DNA from: Gaertneriomyces semiglobifer
Lineage: Eukaryota; Chytridiomycota; Chytridiomycetes; Spizellomycetales; Spizellomycetaceae
Assembly (NCBI GenBank): GCA_025558075.1
Contig: JAHLKF010000040.1
Coordinates: 1 to 64,000, forward strand
Reading direction: 5' to 3'
DNA length: 64,000 bases
The notes under the pieces were generated by a model that made no database searches, was not told the DNA's origin, and saw only the letters and a program-made list of their open reading frames with translations. A program made the translations under genes and the position numbers. Shown here piece by piece: positions 34,997-46,814 of the stretch (within the stretch, counting starts at the first letter, position 1; each line of letters starts with the position of its first letter).

Positions 34997-36384
34997 ATGG
35001 ACGTTACCCAGTGCATCGCGGATATAGATGTGGTCACTCACTTTGATGTAAGCAGTAGTCTTAACATTAAGTATCTCCAGTGGCCGGGCGAAAGTCTTAC
35101 GATTTTTATCCTTTAAGGCCATCAAAAATGCCACGGTTGCAGCGACCATCGCCGGTACAAAGGCGGCGGTTTTGCAGCAGGTGACCACTGTTACTATTCC
35201 AGATGTCATCAAAACCGTGACACGTAAGGCTTCAGCGTTTGCATGCCACCGCATACCCTCATTCTCACTTGGCGATATTGTGACTGTAATACAGATTCAT
35301 ACGGTGGACCTGGTATTTTACTGGGAACGACCTGGCCAATCGTTGTGGCTACCTTGCCTATCGTTGTTTGGCGACTGATTACCAACGGTTCAATTCGGTC
35401 GTGGTTCCTCTTCATTGCTGTACTGTTCAACCTTGCGGACTGCGCCAATGTCACCTGGGCCAGGTCAACACCAAGAGCCGAACTCGATGTTAACACGCAT
35501 TTCAAAATGGCTATCGCTTTCAGTCAGTTGAAAATGGCATTCCTTGCCAGTGCCGGGGCATGGAGGTTCGGTCAAGTGTACGTAAAAAGGTCTACCAAAT
35601 ATGGGGTGATTTGGAGTATCACTGTCTACTCGGAAAGATTCCTAGTACACTAAATTGCTACGTTGGCTTGTCTATTGCAGCAGCTAACATTTTCCAATTG
35701 GCAGATGATGTGGGCTACGGCCGAAGTCATCATGGGCTGCCTTTCGGTCAATAAACATGGGTAGGCCATCCAGTGCATTAACCGAATGCAAGATGGTTGT
35801 TTCTCATCAATGTATGTTTCTCTATTATAGCCGCGTTACACAGACGTACTGGGCAATGTGTGTAGGAATACCAACTGTTTATATTATTGCTGGAGCCATG
35901 ACTTTTACCCGAACTGTAAGTGAGCACCGTCATTTCTGCGGCAAGTCTTGAGTGCTCAACTCTTGCTTCGGTGAAATTACAGCTTGCAAAGTTGGAAAAC
36001 GACTTCAAGAGTATCTGCAAGCCGTCGAGGCACTCATCTGCTGACAGAAACATGTTTACTTACTTGCGGATATCCAATAATATTGCTATGGTAGCAACAA
36101 CAGTCTGTGCCATCTCTGTTTTGATCGTGCCTCAAGTTTGGGATTGTGAGTGACCTCGTAGATTCTGCACAAGTTTGGGATTGTGAGTGACCTCGTAGAT
36201 TCTGCATTGGCATAGTTCATGTAAAGGTGCTGACTTTGATCTGTTGCCCTTAGCCATAACCAACCTGTACGTCCTGCCGGCCACATTACTCCTCTCGACC
36301 ACTTGGAATTTTGCCGAAAGTATGTTCGAGGTGTTTACAATCGTCCAAAAGATTGCACCTCGTACCCCTGTTGGTAGTGCTTGA
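34997..36384 (+). CDS. Seven-segment membrane protein of unknown family
   Basis: Seven exons: 34997–35047, 35118–35223, 35295–35581, 35681–35760, 35831–35915, 35983–36145 and 36254–36384. The sum is 903 bases, 300 residues, with every phase matching. Seven hydrophobic segments are visible: GILLGTTWPIVVATLPIVVW, WFLFIAVLFNLADCANV, MAIAFSQLKMAFLASAGAW, MMWATAEVIMGCLSV, YWAMCVGIPTVYIIAGAMTF, ISNNIAMVATTVCAISVLIV and LYVLPATLLLSTTWNFAESM. The loop between segments 5 and 6 is basic and carries KSICKPSRHSSADR, where a G protein or kinase could act (inference). I recognise no GPCR family signature (no DRY, no NPxxY, no retinal Lys motif). A 37-base tandem duplication copies the exon 6 donor. The gene sits between two copies of a dispersed repeat and 980 bases before the receiver–RasGEF gene. 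Confidence 0.7.
36133..36206 (+). repeat. Perfect 37-base tandem duplication across a splice donor
   Basis: The unit CAAGTTTGGGATTGTGAGTG plus ACCTCGTAGATTCTGCA occurs twice in a row without a mismatch. Each copy carries the donor GTGAGT and the last bases of exon 6. Confidence 0.97.
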
Positions 36385-36792
36385 ACAGAAGGAGACTGAA
36401 GCAGTAGTTCGCTCAACGGAAACAGGCACTCGAACTCTTGACACGGAACTATTGAATGAGTGGGGGGCATATATACCTAGTGGTGAATAGTGCAGGAGGA
36501 GCCTAAATAAGAACATATATTCAGTCATTCATCCCTTGTACCCCATCTCTGAGAAGCAAGTATACCAGCCCACTAATCCCTGGCAGGTTGGCATTTCCCA
36601 CTAGATGTTTGGCTGCGATCACTGGGAATCCGCTCGAGCCTTACTCAGCCTCCAGATCCAGTTTCGGTTTCAAATCTCCAATTCCAGTTTCACAGATCCA
36701 TGAGATGCACTTCTCTCGCATCCCCACGGCCCCTTTTACGTTGTACTTCCTCTTCATCGATGAGAACGTCACACTCTGACGCCTGCCCTTCC
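36385..36792. other. Intergenic
   Basis: About 400 bases after the membrane protein gene. Nothing recognised apart from the start of the repeat that follows. Confidence 0.4.
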
Positions 36793-36990
36793 AACGTCTG
36801 CGCATGTATACAGTACAAACAATGTACATTATCCTTCCTTCCAAAGTGGAATGGTTGTGGTTGCTGTGCACGTCAAAATTGAGTATGATATTCACCCATT
36901 AAATATAAATGGATCCCACATTCGCGGTAATGTCGCGGTGCTGGCGGCTTACATAACCGCAGCGGAGTTTTGGTGCGCGTGAATTAACAT
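36793..36990 (+). repeat. Dispersed repeat, copy 2
   Basis: Matches 34485–34690 in the same orientation: CGTCTGCGCATGTATACAGT, CCCATTAAATATAAATGGAT, GGCTTACATAACCGCAGCGG. It is interrupted by an insertion with TTCCAAAGTGGAATGGTTGT, whose first part stands elsewhere in copy 1. Confidence 0.8.
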
Positions 36991-37363
36991 CCCCATCCTC
37001 ATCACATGAACCACGGTAGGTGGTACCGTACGGTCACTCAGGTATTTTACCTAGGATCGGATCAATAGGCAATTGAGAAAGTAACAGGGCCATTCTCGGG
37101 GTTCATGGAGCTGAAGTGGCTGATGGATAGGTGACACATACTGACAATGGACCCGCTTGATCTACGGAAAATCACCAATAGGGAAATCCCCGACATTGGA
37201 TAAATTTGGAAAAGCAAGTCGAAAATACCCTGCGTCAGTCGGCACGGTGGCCCAAAAGCGGGATACAATAAATTCAGGCTAGTGAGGTCGAGAGTCAGCG
37301 CTAAAGTACCAAGTAATTTTTATATCATACCTATATACCTTGTATTAGAGGAACCCGAAAAAA
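36991..37363. other. Intergenic, promoter of the receiver–RasGEF gene
   Basis: About 370 bases with no recognised gene. AT-rich near 37316–37345. Confidence 0.4.
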
Positions 37364-40042
37364 ATGCAGTACCATGACCTACGAGTTGCGATAGTGGTAA
37401 TGATCATGTGGCTTGAGTTGCTCTTGTAGGCATCGTCCAGCTTCGAGTATGGTACTAATTTCCTTTCGACTCGTCGTACTTAGGATGATAACCCGGTTGT
37501 GCGTAAAATCTTGGTACGCCAACTGAAGAAGCATCATGATATTACTGTCCGAGACGAGGATGTATACGATAATGGATTCGCATTGGTCAATGCGTTATCG
37601 ACCAAGCGGTATGATTTAATATTGTTGGATATACGTGAGTAGAGCGAAAGTCTTGCGGATTGATGAACACAATGAGCCAACGGTTTCACACTTTGTCTGT
37701 TAGAGATGCCGGTCATGGGCGGCATGGAGGCCGCATCCCGCATTCGGGAAGCTACGTGCAAGAACCGTCTCTCCACTCCTCCACAGGCACGGATGCCATC
37801 AATTGATGCTATTGCCGAGCTCCCAGCCTCATTTCCACGACATATAGAAACTACGACTTCTAGAGACGACTTGCATGTACCATCCACTACTGCGCGGGCC
37901 GCATCCCCGAATCCACCGGGCGGCAGACGAGCTAGGAGTGCTACTGTATCAGGGCCTCCGAAAGTACCAGGCTGGTTAGGCGGGTTGGCAGGTAGTAAGA
38001 GTGGTGAGAGGGGTGACTCGAGCGGGGGCCACTTGCCAAAAACGGAAGAGCTAGTTGGCAGACCAGAAGCACGCGAAAAGGAATTAGCGGGCAAACGGAT
38101 ATTGCAGGGAAACAGATGGGTCCCATTAGTGGCCATTACGGATAATTATGGGACCAAGGCACAGAGAGATGTGTACCTTGCTGCTGGGTGAGTTTTATCA
38201 TCTTCCCCTCCATTTCTCCGAGAAATCAGTGTTCCTCTAATCTAGATGTTGTTGAGATGGTTTATAGATATGATGAAGTTTTGTCCAAGCCATTTTCCAG
38301 TGAGCATTTTCGTAACGTGCTCGCGCAGTTCTTCTCGCACACTACCACGGGGAACTCCAGGACTGTACCACGCACTTTGAGAGATATGGATAAAAGTCGG
38401 AGTTATGACCTATTGAAGCGAGATATAGAACGAGACAGGGATGGAGGAGAGAAGGTTGAAGTACAAGAAGACGGGAAAGTGGTGATGGTTCTGAAGCGAT
38501 CGAACGAAAGGTGCGTCCGATGTTCCCAAAACAATTTGTCGCTCTGTGCTTGATAGCTTGGGACTGATGTCCATTGTTGTTGTTGATTAGCACACGCATC
38601 ATTGCTGGTACGAAATCCCACCTGCTTTCGTCCCTCCTACATCCCACCTACGGCGTCGAATATCGAAACACCTTTCTTCTTACATTCCGGCATTTCATGT
38701 CTCCTACCGATCTGTTTGCGTTTCTCGCATCGGGATTCGACGCGGCAACGCGAGCGGTAAAGAAACGGACACTCGACATCATGAAAGCGTGGTTAGCGTA
38801 TTACTGGGTAGATTTCCGATGGGACGAGGGGCTGTTAGATGAAATTGAACGGTTTCTGGAGGATCTAAGCCGCCGGAAACGACGAGGAGACTTGGGTTCC
38901 GAATGGGATGCGGATGCCGAAGAACTTCGCCATGTTATGGCGCAACAGCGGATCATGTTTCATAACCGAAGCGCTTCTGAGGAAGCACTTGACCTGAAAT
39001 TCGCCAGTAATTTGGAGATTTTCCTTCCACCCGTTCTAATCAACACCCTTTCGTGCGAAGAGGTCGCACAGCAGCTGGCGTTGTTCAATTCAGGCTTGTT
39101 CCGGGATATTCATCCGGTCGAGTTTTTGAATCATATTTGGGGGAAAAAGAGCCCGCAATTGGAACGGTTCATCAAGAGATTCGATCTAGAAAGCTATTGG
39201 GTGGCGGGCCAGATTCTAGCAGAGAAGGACTTGGGGAGGAGGACTAAGATGCTGAAGCGATGGATTATGATTGCTAAAGTAAGTACTGGCCTTCCTTGAG
39301 GTCTCGGGGGGCATTAACAGTTGCACACCTCTAACCTCTACCACGTGTTGTAGGAATGTTTGCATTGCAAAAACTACTTTAGTGTTTTCGCCATTATGTC
39401 CGGGTTCAACCTTTCTCCCGTTCAACGGCTGAAACAGACGTGGAATGTAGGTTTTTAGCGCTCTGCATGTCCTTGTTTGCTAGTCGCTCCCAGACTCACA
39501 TTTTCATCATCCTATGAATTTGTTTTTGATAGGCTTTATCCGCCAACGCTAAAAAAGCCCACGTTGAACTTGAGCAATTCACCAACGTCAGTCGAAATTT
39601 CAAAGCGTACCGCGACATGGTGGCGAACAGTAAACCACCCATGGTACCATTTTTACGTAAGTAATATAACACCGAAGCAAAATGTGCATCGGCCATTAGA
39701 AAACGCACGCCACCACATCTATTACTCACTGTTTTCACCGTCTGTATTTTTACTTATTTTTGACATTTTTTAGCCGTATTCATTAAGGACCTCACTTTCC
39801 TTCACGACGGGAACCCCTCTACCCTCAAACTTCCCTGCGGCACGTCCCTCATCAACTTTGACAAGCTCCGTTCAATGGCGCAACTCGTCAACGGCATTAC
39901 GGAGCTGGCGAGCGTCGAGTATACGTGGTTTAATTTCATCCCTGAGGTACAGGATTTTCTGACGAGTACGCAGCCTGTGACTATGGCGAAATTGAAGGAG
40001 GCGAGTTTGGCGGTTGAGCCAAAGGAGGTTCAGACATCATAA
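37364..40042 (+). CDS. Response-regulator receiver domain fused to a Ras guanine nucleotide exchange factor
   Basis: Eight exons: 37364–37396, 37484–37634, 37704–38187, 38268–38510, 38591–39278, 39354–39446, 39533–39656 and 39774–40042. The sum is 2085 bases, 694 residues, all phases closed. Residues 1–235 are a receiver domain: [20 protein letters not shown] gives the acid pair D12/D13; phosphoacceptor D60 lies in DLILLDIQMPVMGG; T207 in PLVAITDN; K230 in VLSKPF. A disordered insert of about 115 residues (roughly 83–198, Pro/Ser/Arg-rich) splits the receiver between its third and fourth strands. Residues about 295–430 are a RasGEF N-terminal (REM) module ([20 protein letters not shown]). Residues about 455–685 are a complete CDC25 catalytic domain ([20 protein letters not shown], then [10 protein letters not shown] and [14 protein letters not shown]). 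Expected role: nucleotide exchange on Ras gated by a histidine phosphorelay. Its 3' end converges on GCN2, 308 bases away. Confidence 0.9.
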
Positions 40043-40350
40043 ACAACGTTATCGAGGCATGCGAAAAACAAAAACAAAAGGAGGTGGACTTTATTTTAAG
40101 TACGTCCATAGAGTTGATGTGGGGTTTTTGTTTATTTCACTTTCTTTTTTGGGTTTGTGCGGCACAAAGCTTTGTGTTTTTCTTCACGCATTATCATGGA
40201 ATCAATAGATTACTGGCTTTCATTTTTTTTAAAAATCTGTTTCATCACTATGGTACAGTAATAACATTTCTAGTGGGATATACAGGTGGCAATTTGCAGA
40301 CTCACACATTGGGGGTCGGATGGTATGGACACTTTCCCATACGGGTAATA
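40043..40350. other. Shared 3' region between convergent genes
   Basis: About 310 bases between the stops of the RasGEF and GCN2 genes. T-rich runs are present; both transcripts probably end here. No gene. Confidence 0.5.
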
Positions 40351-43300
40351 TCACCCAAACTTGACTACCCCGACACCCCCATCAACAGCACTCCACAACC
40401 ACACACTCTCCGCCTCTCCCCGTTTCTTCAGACACCATCGTCTCACCTCCCCTAAATAATCCCTCTCACTCCTCCCCACGTCCTTCATACCCTCCACCAC
40501 CCGTCGCCACGTCTCTTCATTTGCCATGTCGCTCCCATACACCAAATGGTTCAACACCGACGTCGGCAGGTCGACGGCGAATATCGGGGCAGAGGTGAGA
40601 GACTTGATGTACGCCACGATATGGTGAGCAGCGCGTTCTTTTTCCGCAAGGACTTTGGCGGACTGTCGGGTTTTGAGGGGCTTGGATTTCGGAGGCGGGA
40701 TATGATGAATTTGTTTCGCGGGGATCATATAAGCGTTGGGAAACGTGTGGTTTGCGGGATGTGCCATTGTGGCGTTCATTAATGGTTTGATATGTTTCTC
40801 GTTATACCCACCTCCACCACCCCCACCACCTCCACTCCCGCCACCACCACCACCACCCCCGCCGGTCTCCGAATCGCTGAAGAGGGTGTTGTTTCCGCAA
40901 CTGGAGAGTGCACCTGCGATTTCGGCCTGAACAGCAGTGACGACTTCTGCTTTCCCAACTTCGACTTCGGATCTTAACACGAGGTTACGGACTTTGACGA
41001 CCCCGTCGCGTTTGATGACTACCAAGATAATGTACCCCGTCGCAACGAGGTTCTCCACACGCAAGATCACGTCTTGTGGGGATTCTACGTTCTCATACAG
41101 AATATCGGCGCTGAGTCCCGCGTTCCATAAATCGCTGGCGACGGACAGGCGTTCGGCTACCCCCGATTCCGAATGTGCAAACGAAACAACAAGCACATCC
41201 GCACGACGGATAGGGGGTACGTGTGCCACATCCGTTATATGATGGGATGCGTGTTTGAGTGGAAGAGACGTCGAGGTCATCAAACTCCCCACAGCTTTGG
41301 ATAACGCGAAATTAAACCCTGCTCCACTCACTTTCTTCCCACCCCTTCCAAAGGGATACCTAAAATACTCTAAAAGATGATCATACCGTCCGCCTGCCGC
41401 AATAACATCAATCCCTTTACGACCCACCCCGCCCAATTGGAACATGATCCCCCCGCGGTAATAGGATACGTTATAGGCTAGTAAGGGTGTGAACACGATT
41501 TTCACCCGTTTGTCGGGGATGACTTTTCCCAACAGTTTGCGTAGGGTTTGGAGATCGGACACGGCTTCACGGGTGTGGGATACATCCATGTCGCTGAATC
41601 GGGACATGACGTCCTCGAAATCACCTGTGAGCGTGTAAAAGCGTTCCAGGATGGGAATGCTTTCGGTTGGACACCCGTTTTTGAGAAGGTGGGTCCGAGT
41701 TTGTTGCCATGTTAGCGGTTTTTCGAGTTGTTCGAGGATGTGCAAGAGACGCTTGCGAAGGGTGTCCGAGACGGGGATGCGGGCGTGGTCGAGAATCGAG
41801 GTGAGGATGGTGCTGTGGTTCAATCGGATTTCGAGGGGGGTGACCGAGAATTTTCCGGCGGGAAGGGCTGTGGTGAGTTCATATGCGACCCGAATGACTG
41901 TGAACACGCATGAATTCGTCACAAAAACAAAAAAGTAATTCCAACAAGAACGATTTCGCCCGATAACGAAAGAGATCAACCCAAAACAAGAAAGAAAGAG
42001 AGAGAGAAAATCACATAGGTTAGCACATTCCGTATCCAATCATGCGGATCCCAAAATTGACAGGTAGCAGCAACCAAGCAGCCACCAAACATTTACCTTC
42101 AGCCTCCACTCCCACGCCCTTCCACCCACCCTCCACCACCACATCAAAATCACACTCCTGCACACACCTCGGATGTCCACCCGCCGGATTAATCCTCCAC
42201 ACATTCCCAACCTCATACCGCTTCACAACGCCACTCACCCCCTCTCTAGCAACCAACCTCGCCCACCCCACTGTCAAATCATACGGCAACCTGACCGCGC
42301 CTCCATCCGTCACCACCTCCACACACTTCTTGAGACCGCCAAACATCACGTCTGTCGCGGCGGATTCGGTTTTGGGAAGGAAAGTGAGGCCCCGGATCTC
42401 GACCGCCCCGTGGCGTTTGAAGATCGACAGGAGACGCGGGAGGAGCGTGCGGCAGATGAGGGATTCGTAGGGGGAGATTATTTGGGATGAGGAGTACTCG
42501 TAGGTGTAGTCCTTGTGTTTGTCGACGGGCGTTTGGAGGAGGGTGTGGACGAGACGTGAGTAGTAGGTGGAGCTGGAAGGGTTGGTGGGGGCAAGGAGGT
42601 TGGTGAGAGCTGTTGTAACATATTCCTCTTCCTGAAATAGAAGAGATACGCGTAAGTGATAACGTAGAGATCACGGAAATCGCTGTGGGTAGATGAATCG
42701 TAGGATGATGGGTGAACCTAAAACGATCCTTCCCCCACTTCCACTAGAACATCGCCCATGACTGCTCAGCACTTAGCACTTACAACCCAAGGACGCGTCA
42801 TAGCTAACCATTGCACCAATTACCTGGAAACCTCCAAACCACGTCCAACAAGGCAAACCCAAAAACTACCTCCCACCCAAAACGCCCAATTCCTCAACTT
42901 TCCCATAACCAATATCAAAAACTCACCATTTTCGCCGGCACAAGTCCACTCGCCAACAACTCTTTACTCGTCGGTCGCTCCTTAGGTTCATGTGCCAACA
43001 ACCATTTCAAAATCTTTTCCTGTGCTTCATACCGCTTCCGATCGAAATCACTCGGAAACACGACACTCGGGGTCCGGAGGTCTCGTAATACGATCGCACG
43101 GTGCATGCCGGTCGTAAACGGGTAAATCATTTCAAAAAACCTATACATATCACCAAAAAAACAAAAAAGGGGGAAAAACAAAGACAGTGAGAAAACTTTT
43201 AACGCGAAAACAAACAAGGACTTGAGAGAGAGAAAATACGTACAGGATACCCAGACTGTACATATCCACTTTGGAATTATACTTTCCGCCTTTGACCACC

Positions 43301-46300
43301 TCTGGAGCCACATACACAGGAGTTCCCACCTCTTCCGTGAAACTCGCTTCCATATCCCCCACACTCGACATCCCTTCTCCCCCACCGCTCAAACCAGCAT
43401 GACCACCACCAGTAGTAGTAGTTGCAATGTTCACCCCACCGTCATCCCCACCAGCCCCACCCGCCATCTCCTCATTCCGACTCATCGCCAACCCAAAATC
43501 GCCGATTTTGACATTGGCGTTTTTATCAAGAAAGACGTTACTGGGTTTCAGGTCGCGATGGATCATGCCTTGGGAATGAATATGTGCGAGTCCTTCAAGA
43601 ACCTGTCGGAAGAGACGCCACGATTCGTCTTCGTCCAGACCTTCAGAAATGACGTCGCGTAGGGTTTTGCGTTCGCAGTATTCCATTTGGATGTAGAGGA
43701 TGCGGAAGCGTCTTTGTGGGTGTCGGTGGTCGGTTGTAGTTGAGAGGCGGTGGTGGGAGTCGGTGGGAGAGGAGAGGGTTGCTGTTGTTGTGGTGGTGGT
43801 TTTTTTGGGTGTGGAGGAAGGAGAGGAGGGGTTGGAGTGTGCGAATGTGATGGAGATGTTGGAGAGACTGTGGTTGGTGTGTTGTTTAGAAAGAGAGGCG
43901 CTGGCGAGCCAGTCACTGGAGAAGGTATCGAGGTCAGATTCCGAATGAAGGTTTCCAAAGTCCTCATCTTCATCATCATCTTCATCATCATCTTCATCAT
44001 CATCATCGTCGTCGCTATCGGCTTCCTCGGAATCACTACTGCCACTCTCGGTAGACGCATCCCCCTCAGACAAAGACTCTGACTCATCAGCCGAGGATCG
44101 CATATGAGAAGACGACCCAAACGCTCCATCAGATTCAGAAACCTCCTCATCGCTTCCACCTCCCACTCCACCATCGCCATCCTCCCACCACGCCTGATAG
44201 TATCTCACCACATACTGATGATGCAACCTACTCAACGTCGTGACTTCCCGCATGATCCGCTTACTCCCCTCTCCTTCCTTCACGTCCCACCGAATCTTTT
44301 TGATGGCATACTCGCGTCCATCCACGCGATGTCGCGCCTTGACAACCTCCCCAAACCCACCGCGTCCGATGAACTCGAGCTCGATGAAATCCTGATGGTA
44401 TCGCGAGTGCGAGGGATACGTGTTCGTCATGGACAGGGGAGACGGTTTCTTGGGTGTCGAAGGGGGTAACCGTGGGATTGCCGGAGAATGCGACGCGGAT
44501 TTCAAGACCTGAAACGCAACAGGGAGCGGGTTCATCCCGCCTCCCAACCCACCACCTCCATGGGACGGAGAAATGGGATGCGTCAGGAACGGGTGTTGGA
44601 GGAGCTCCAAGGCCGCAAGACGCTCCTTCGGATCTCGACGTAACATTTTTCCCACCATATCACGAAACGCGCTGGGCATGTCGCTTGCGGTGATGGTGTC
44701 GAATAAGGAGTGGGGATTGGCATAGGTGTAGATATCGCGGCCGTACACCATTTCGAGGGCGGTACGGCCGAGGTTGAAGATATCGGCTTTGCGGCCGTAC
44801 ACACCGGGACGTTGCAAGAGTTCCGGGGCGGTCCATCCGGGTGGGACCGGTTCTTCTTCTGGTAACGAAGGATGTAGCGGGCGAGTTTTATGCAGATCAA
44901 GGAGTTTTCGTGCATAGAGGGGGTCAGCGAGTTTGATCTCTTCATCGGGATTGGAAGCGAGGAAAAACAAAATGTTTCGCGCGGTAATGTTTTTGTGAAT
45001 GTGGTTTTGGGAGTGTAGGTATGCAACGGCTTTGAGGAGCTGGGTGATATAAGTTCGGGCAACGGCCAGTTTGACGCCACCACTGCGATGGATCAGGTCG
45101 GCAAGACTTCCTCCACGGCAGTGGTCAAGGAGGATCTCGAGTTCCCAGAATTGCTGCTCGGTGCGAGAGATGCGCGTGTCGTACACGGTCACCATGTTGG
45201 GATGTCGAATTGTAGTGAGCTTCTGAATTTCAGAGTAAATGTCGAGCAGTTTCTTCTTGCCGTCGCCGGAAAGGTAGTATGAGTTTGAGATGAGGATTTG
45301 CTTGAGAATAAGGTAGTCATCGGGTGTTGCGGTTTTCGCAAAATCATCAATGCGGACAACGAAAAGGGAACTCAAGATGCCTATAAAGGATACGCCTTTT
45401 GAGCTCGACGCCACATACGATGATTGAAACCAAGTTGACCCACCCTTGTGAATTCTAGGGCCTTTGACCACTTTTTCCAGCGATACCTGCTTCTCCTCTC
45501 TTTTCACCAACTGCGGCTTCTCCTCATCCTCATCCGCAAACGCTGCGTCGCTCTCGCCTTTCGCTTCCTTTTTCCACCGTGCTCGTTCTTCCTTGACTGC
45601 TCGACGTTTGCGTTCTAGCTCTTCCTGGACCAAGCGCTCCATTTCGTCTTTTTCTTCCATCCACTGTGTTTGTTCGACTTGTCGTTCTTGTTCCTCGTCC
45701 TGTTGCTTTTGGCGTAAAAGTTCCTCGGCCTCGGCCGTGCGTCGGTCCCGCATTTGGTCAAAGAAGGAAAGAGGTTTCTTGGGAGAAATCGGAGAGAGAG
45801 TGTTGTGCGTCATGATGTAATCTTGGATGAAATTCGCAATATCATATATCTGCAAAGCAAAGGGATCAGCTGGCGTATCTATATGCTTTGGCTGTCTTCC
45901 GTTATGTGCGTCCAGATCCACACACACACATGCCACGCACAGATACACACACACACAAAACACACACGGACAGATACACACACACAAAACACACACGGAC
46001 AGATACACACAACACATACACACAACATATACACAAGCAACTGACCATTTCACTCCCAACCAAAGTTTTAGCATACTGTCCCACTTCCCGATTCAAATCC
46101 TCCACTTGACGGTCACTCACACCCCTCACGCCATGAACCTCCAGTTTAGGCACCTCCTCCGGATACTTTTTCCCAAAGCGCACGCGTAACTCGACCTTGA
46201 CCCTCTCCCTGTTAACCTCGCCATGGGGCACGAGGTTCAGACAATACTCAAAGGCGGGCGCGACCTTCCAAGCGCTCTGGACAGGGACAATACGTTGCGT

Positions 46301-46507
46301 GAAATCGTCCATGTAGATGGCTTTGAGTGCTTGGACTTCGTTGCACGCTATCGGATTGATGGCCGTGTCGTTCGGTGTTGGAGATGCGTGAGGTGGTTGC
46401 GACAAGGATGCGGTCATCTCTGTTGTTGAAGGGGCGTTCGTAGTAGTGATAGAAGTCGTAGTAGTAGTGGTGGAAGGCAATGCCTTCTTTTTGTTCTTGC
46501 GGGTCAT
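40351..46507 (-). CDS. GCN2: eIF2-alpha kinase GCN2
   Basis: Senses uncharged tRNA and phosphorylates eIF2alpha, lowering general translation and inducing amino-acid synthesis. Five exons: 46507–46046, 45849–43244, 43140–42927, 42631–42097 and 41897–40351; 5364 bases, 1787 residues, all phases exact. Domains in order: RWD with EVQALKAIYMDDF (residues about 50–150); a charged coiled coil; a pseudokinase whose HRD is HKN (HIHKNITARNILF); the active kinase with GRGGFGEVVKARH, YAIKKI, HRDLKPSNVFLD, DFG and GTPVYVAPEV, carrying an acidic Ser/Asp/Glu insert of about 190 residues; a histidyl-tRNA-synthetase-like domain (GGRYDHLLEYFR, FTPLLAYNVSYYRGGIMFQL); and a C-terminal region with a Gly-rich linker. 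The exon 4 donor at 42096 was chosen because it restores frame. Intron 1 holds AC-rich repeats. Confidence 0.94.
45920..46036. repeat. AC-rich tandem repeats in GCN2 intron 1
   Basis: A unit of about 30 bases, (AC)n-AAAACACACACGGACAGAT, occurs about two and a half times, flanked by plain AC runs. Frames across it translate to Val-Cys repeats and are not coding. Confidence 0.8.
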
Positions 46508-46814
46508 GGTGGGTTTTTTGATTCCAACATGGGTGAGATATTTTTTTTTTTCCGTTTGCGCCTGTTACGGCGACCAATTCATTTGTCCTGCGCTACAATG
46601 CTCTGCTCTATCTCTCTTCTCCAAGCAATTTCCTCTCCTCGCTCTGTTCCGTCTGTCCGCTAAATAAAACCTTTCACACAGTCCACTTCACCAAAGCACC
46701 AGTTTTTAAATTCCCAGTTCGCAAACTTCGCAAAACGCACCGGGCGCGAAACCCGCCTGGCCAAACACCAAAGGCTTATTGATATCAACCTGGTGGAGAA
46801 CCAACAAAAGGAAA
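46508..46814. other. Intergenic, GCN2 promoter
   Basis: About 300 bases between the GCN2 start and tRNA-Lys copy 3. Poly-T near 46541–46551. No upstream-ORF or GCN4-type site was identified. Confidence 0.4.

Noticed and set aside
34916..35254. 112-residue minus-strand protein
   Set aside because: It overlaps exons 1 and 2 of the seven-segment membrane protein, whose seven joins all close in frame.
43563..44180. 205-residue frame with Met/Lys and Pro/Thr runs overlapping the GCN2 kinase
   Set aside because: Out-of-frame reading of the acidic insert; the GCN2 frame carries the conserved motifs.
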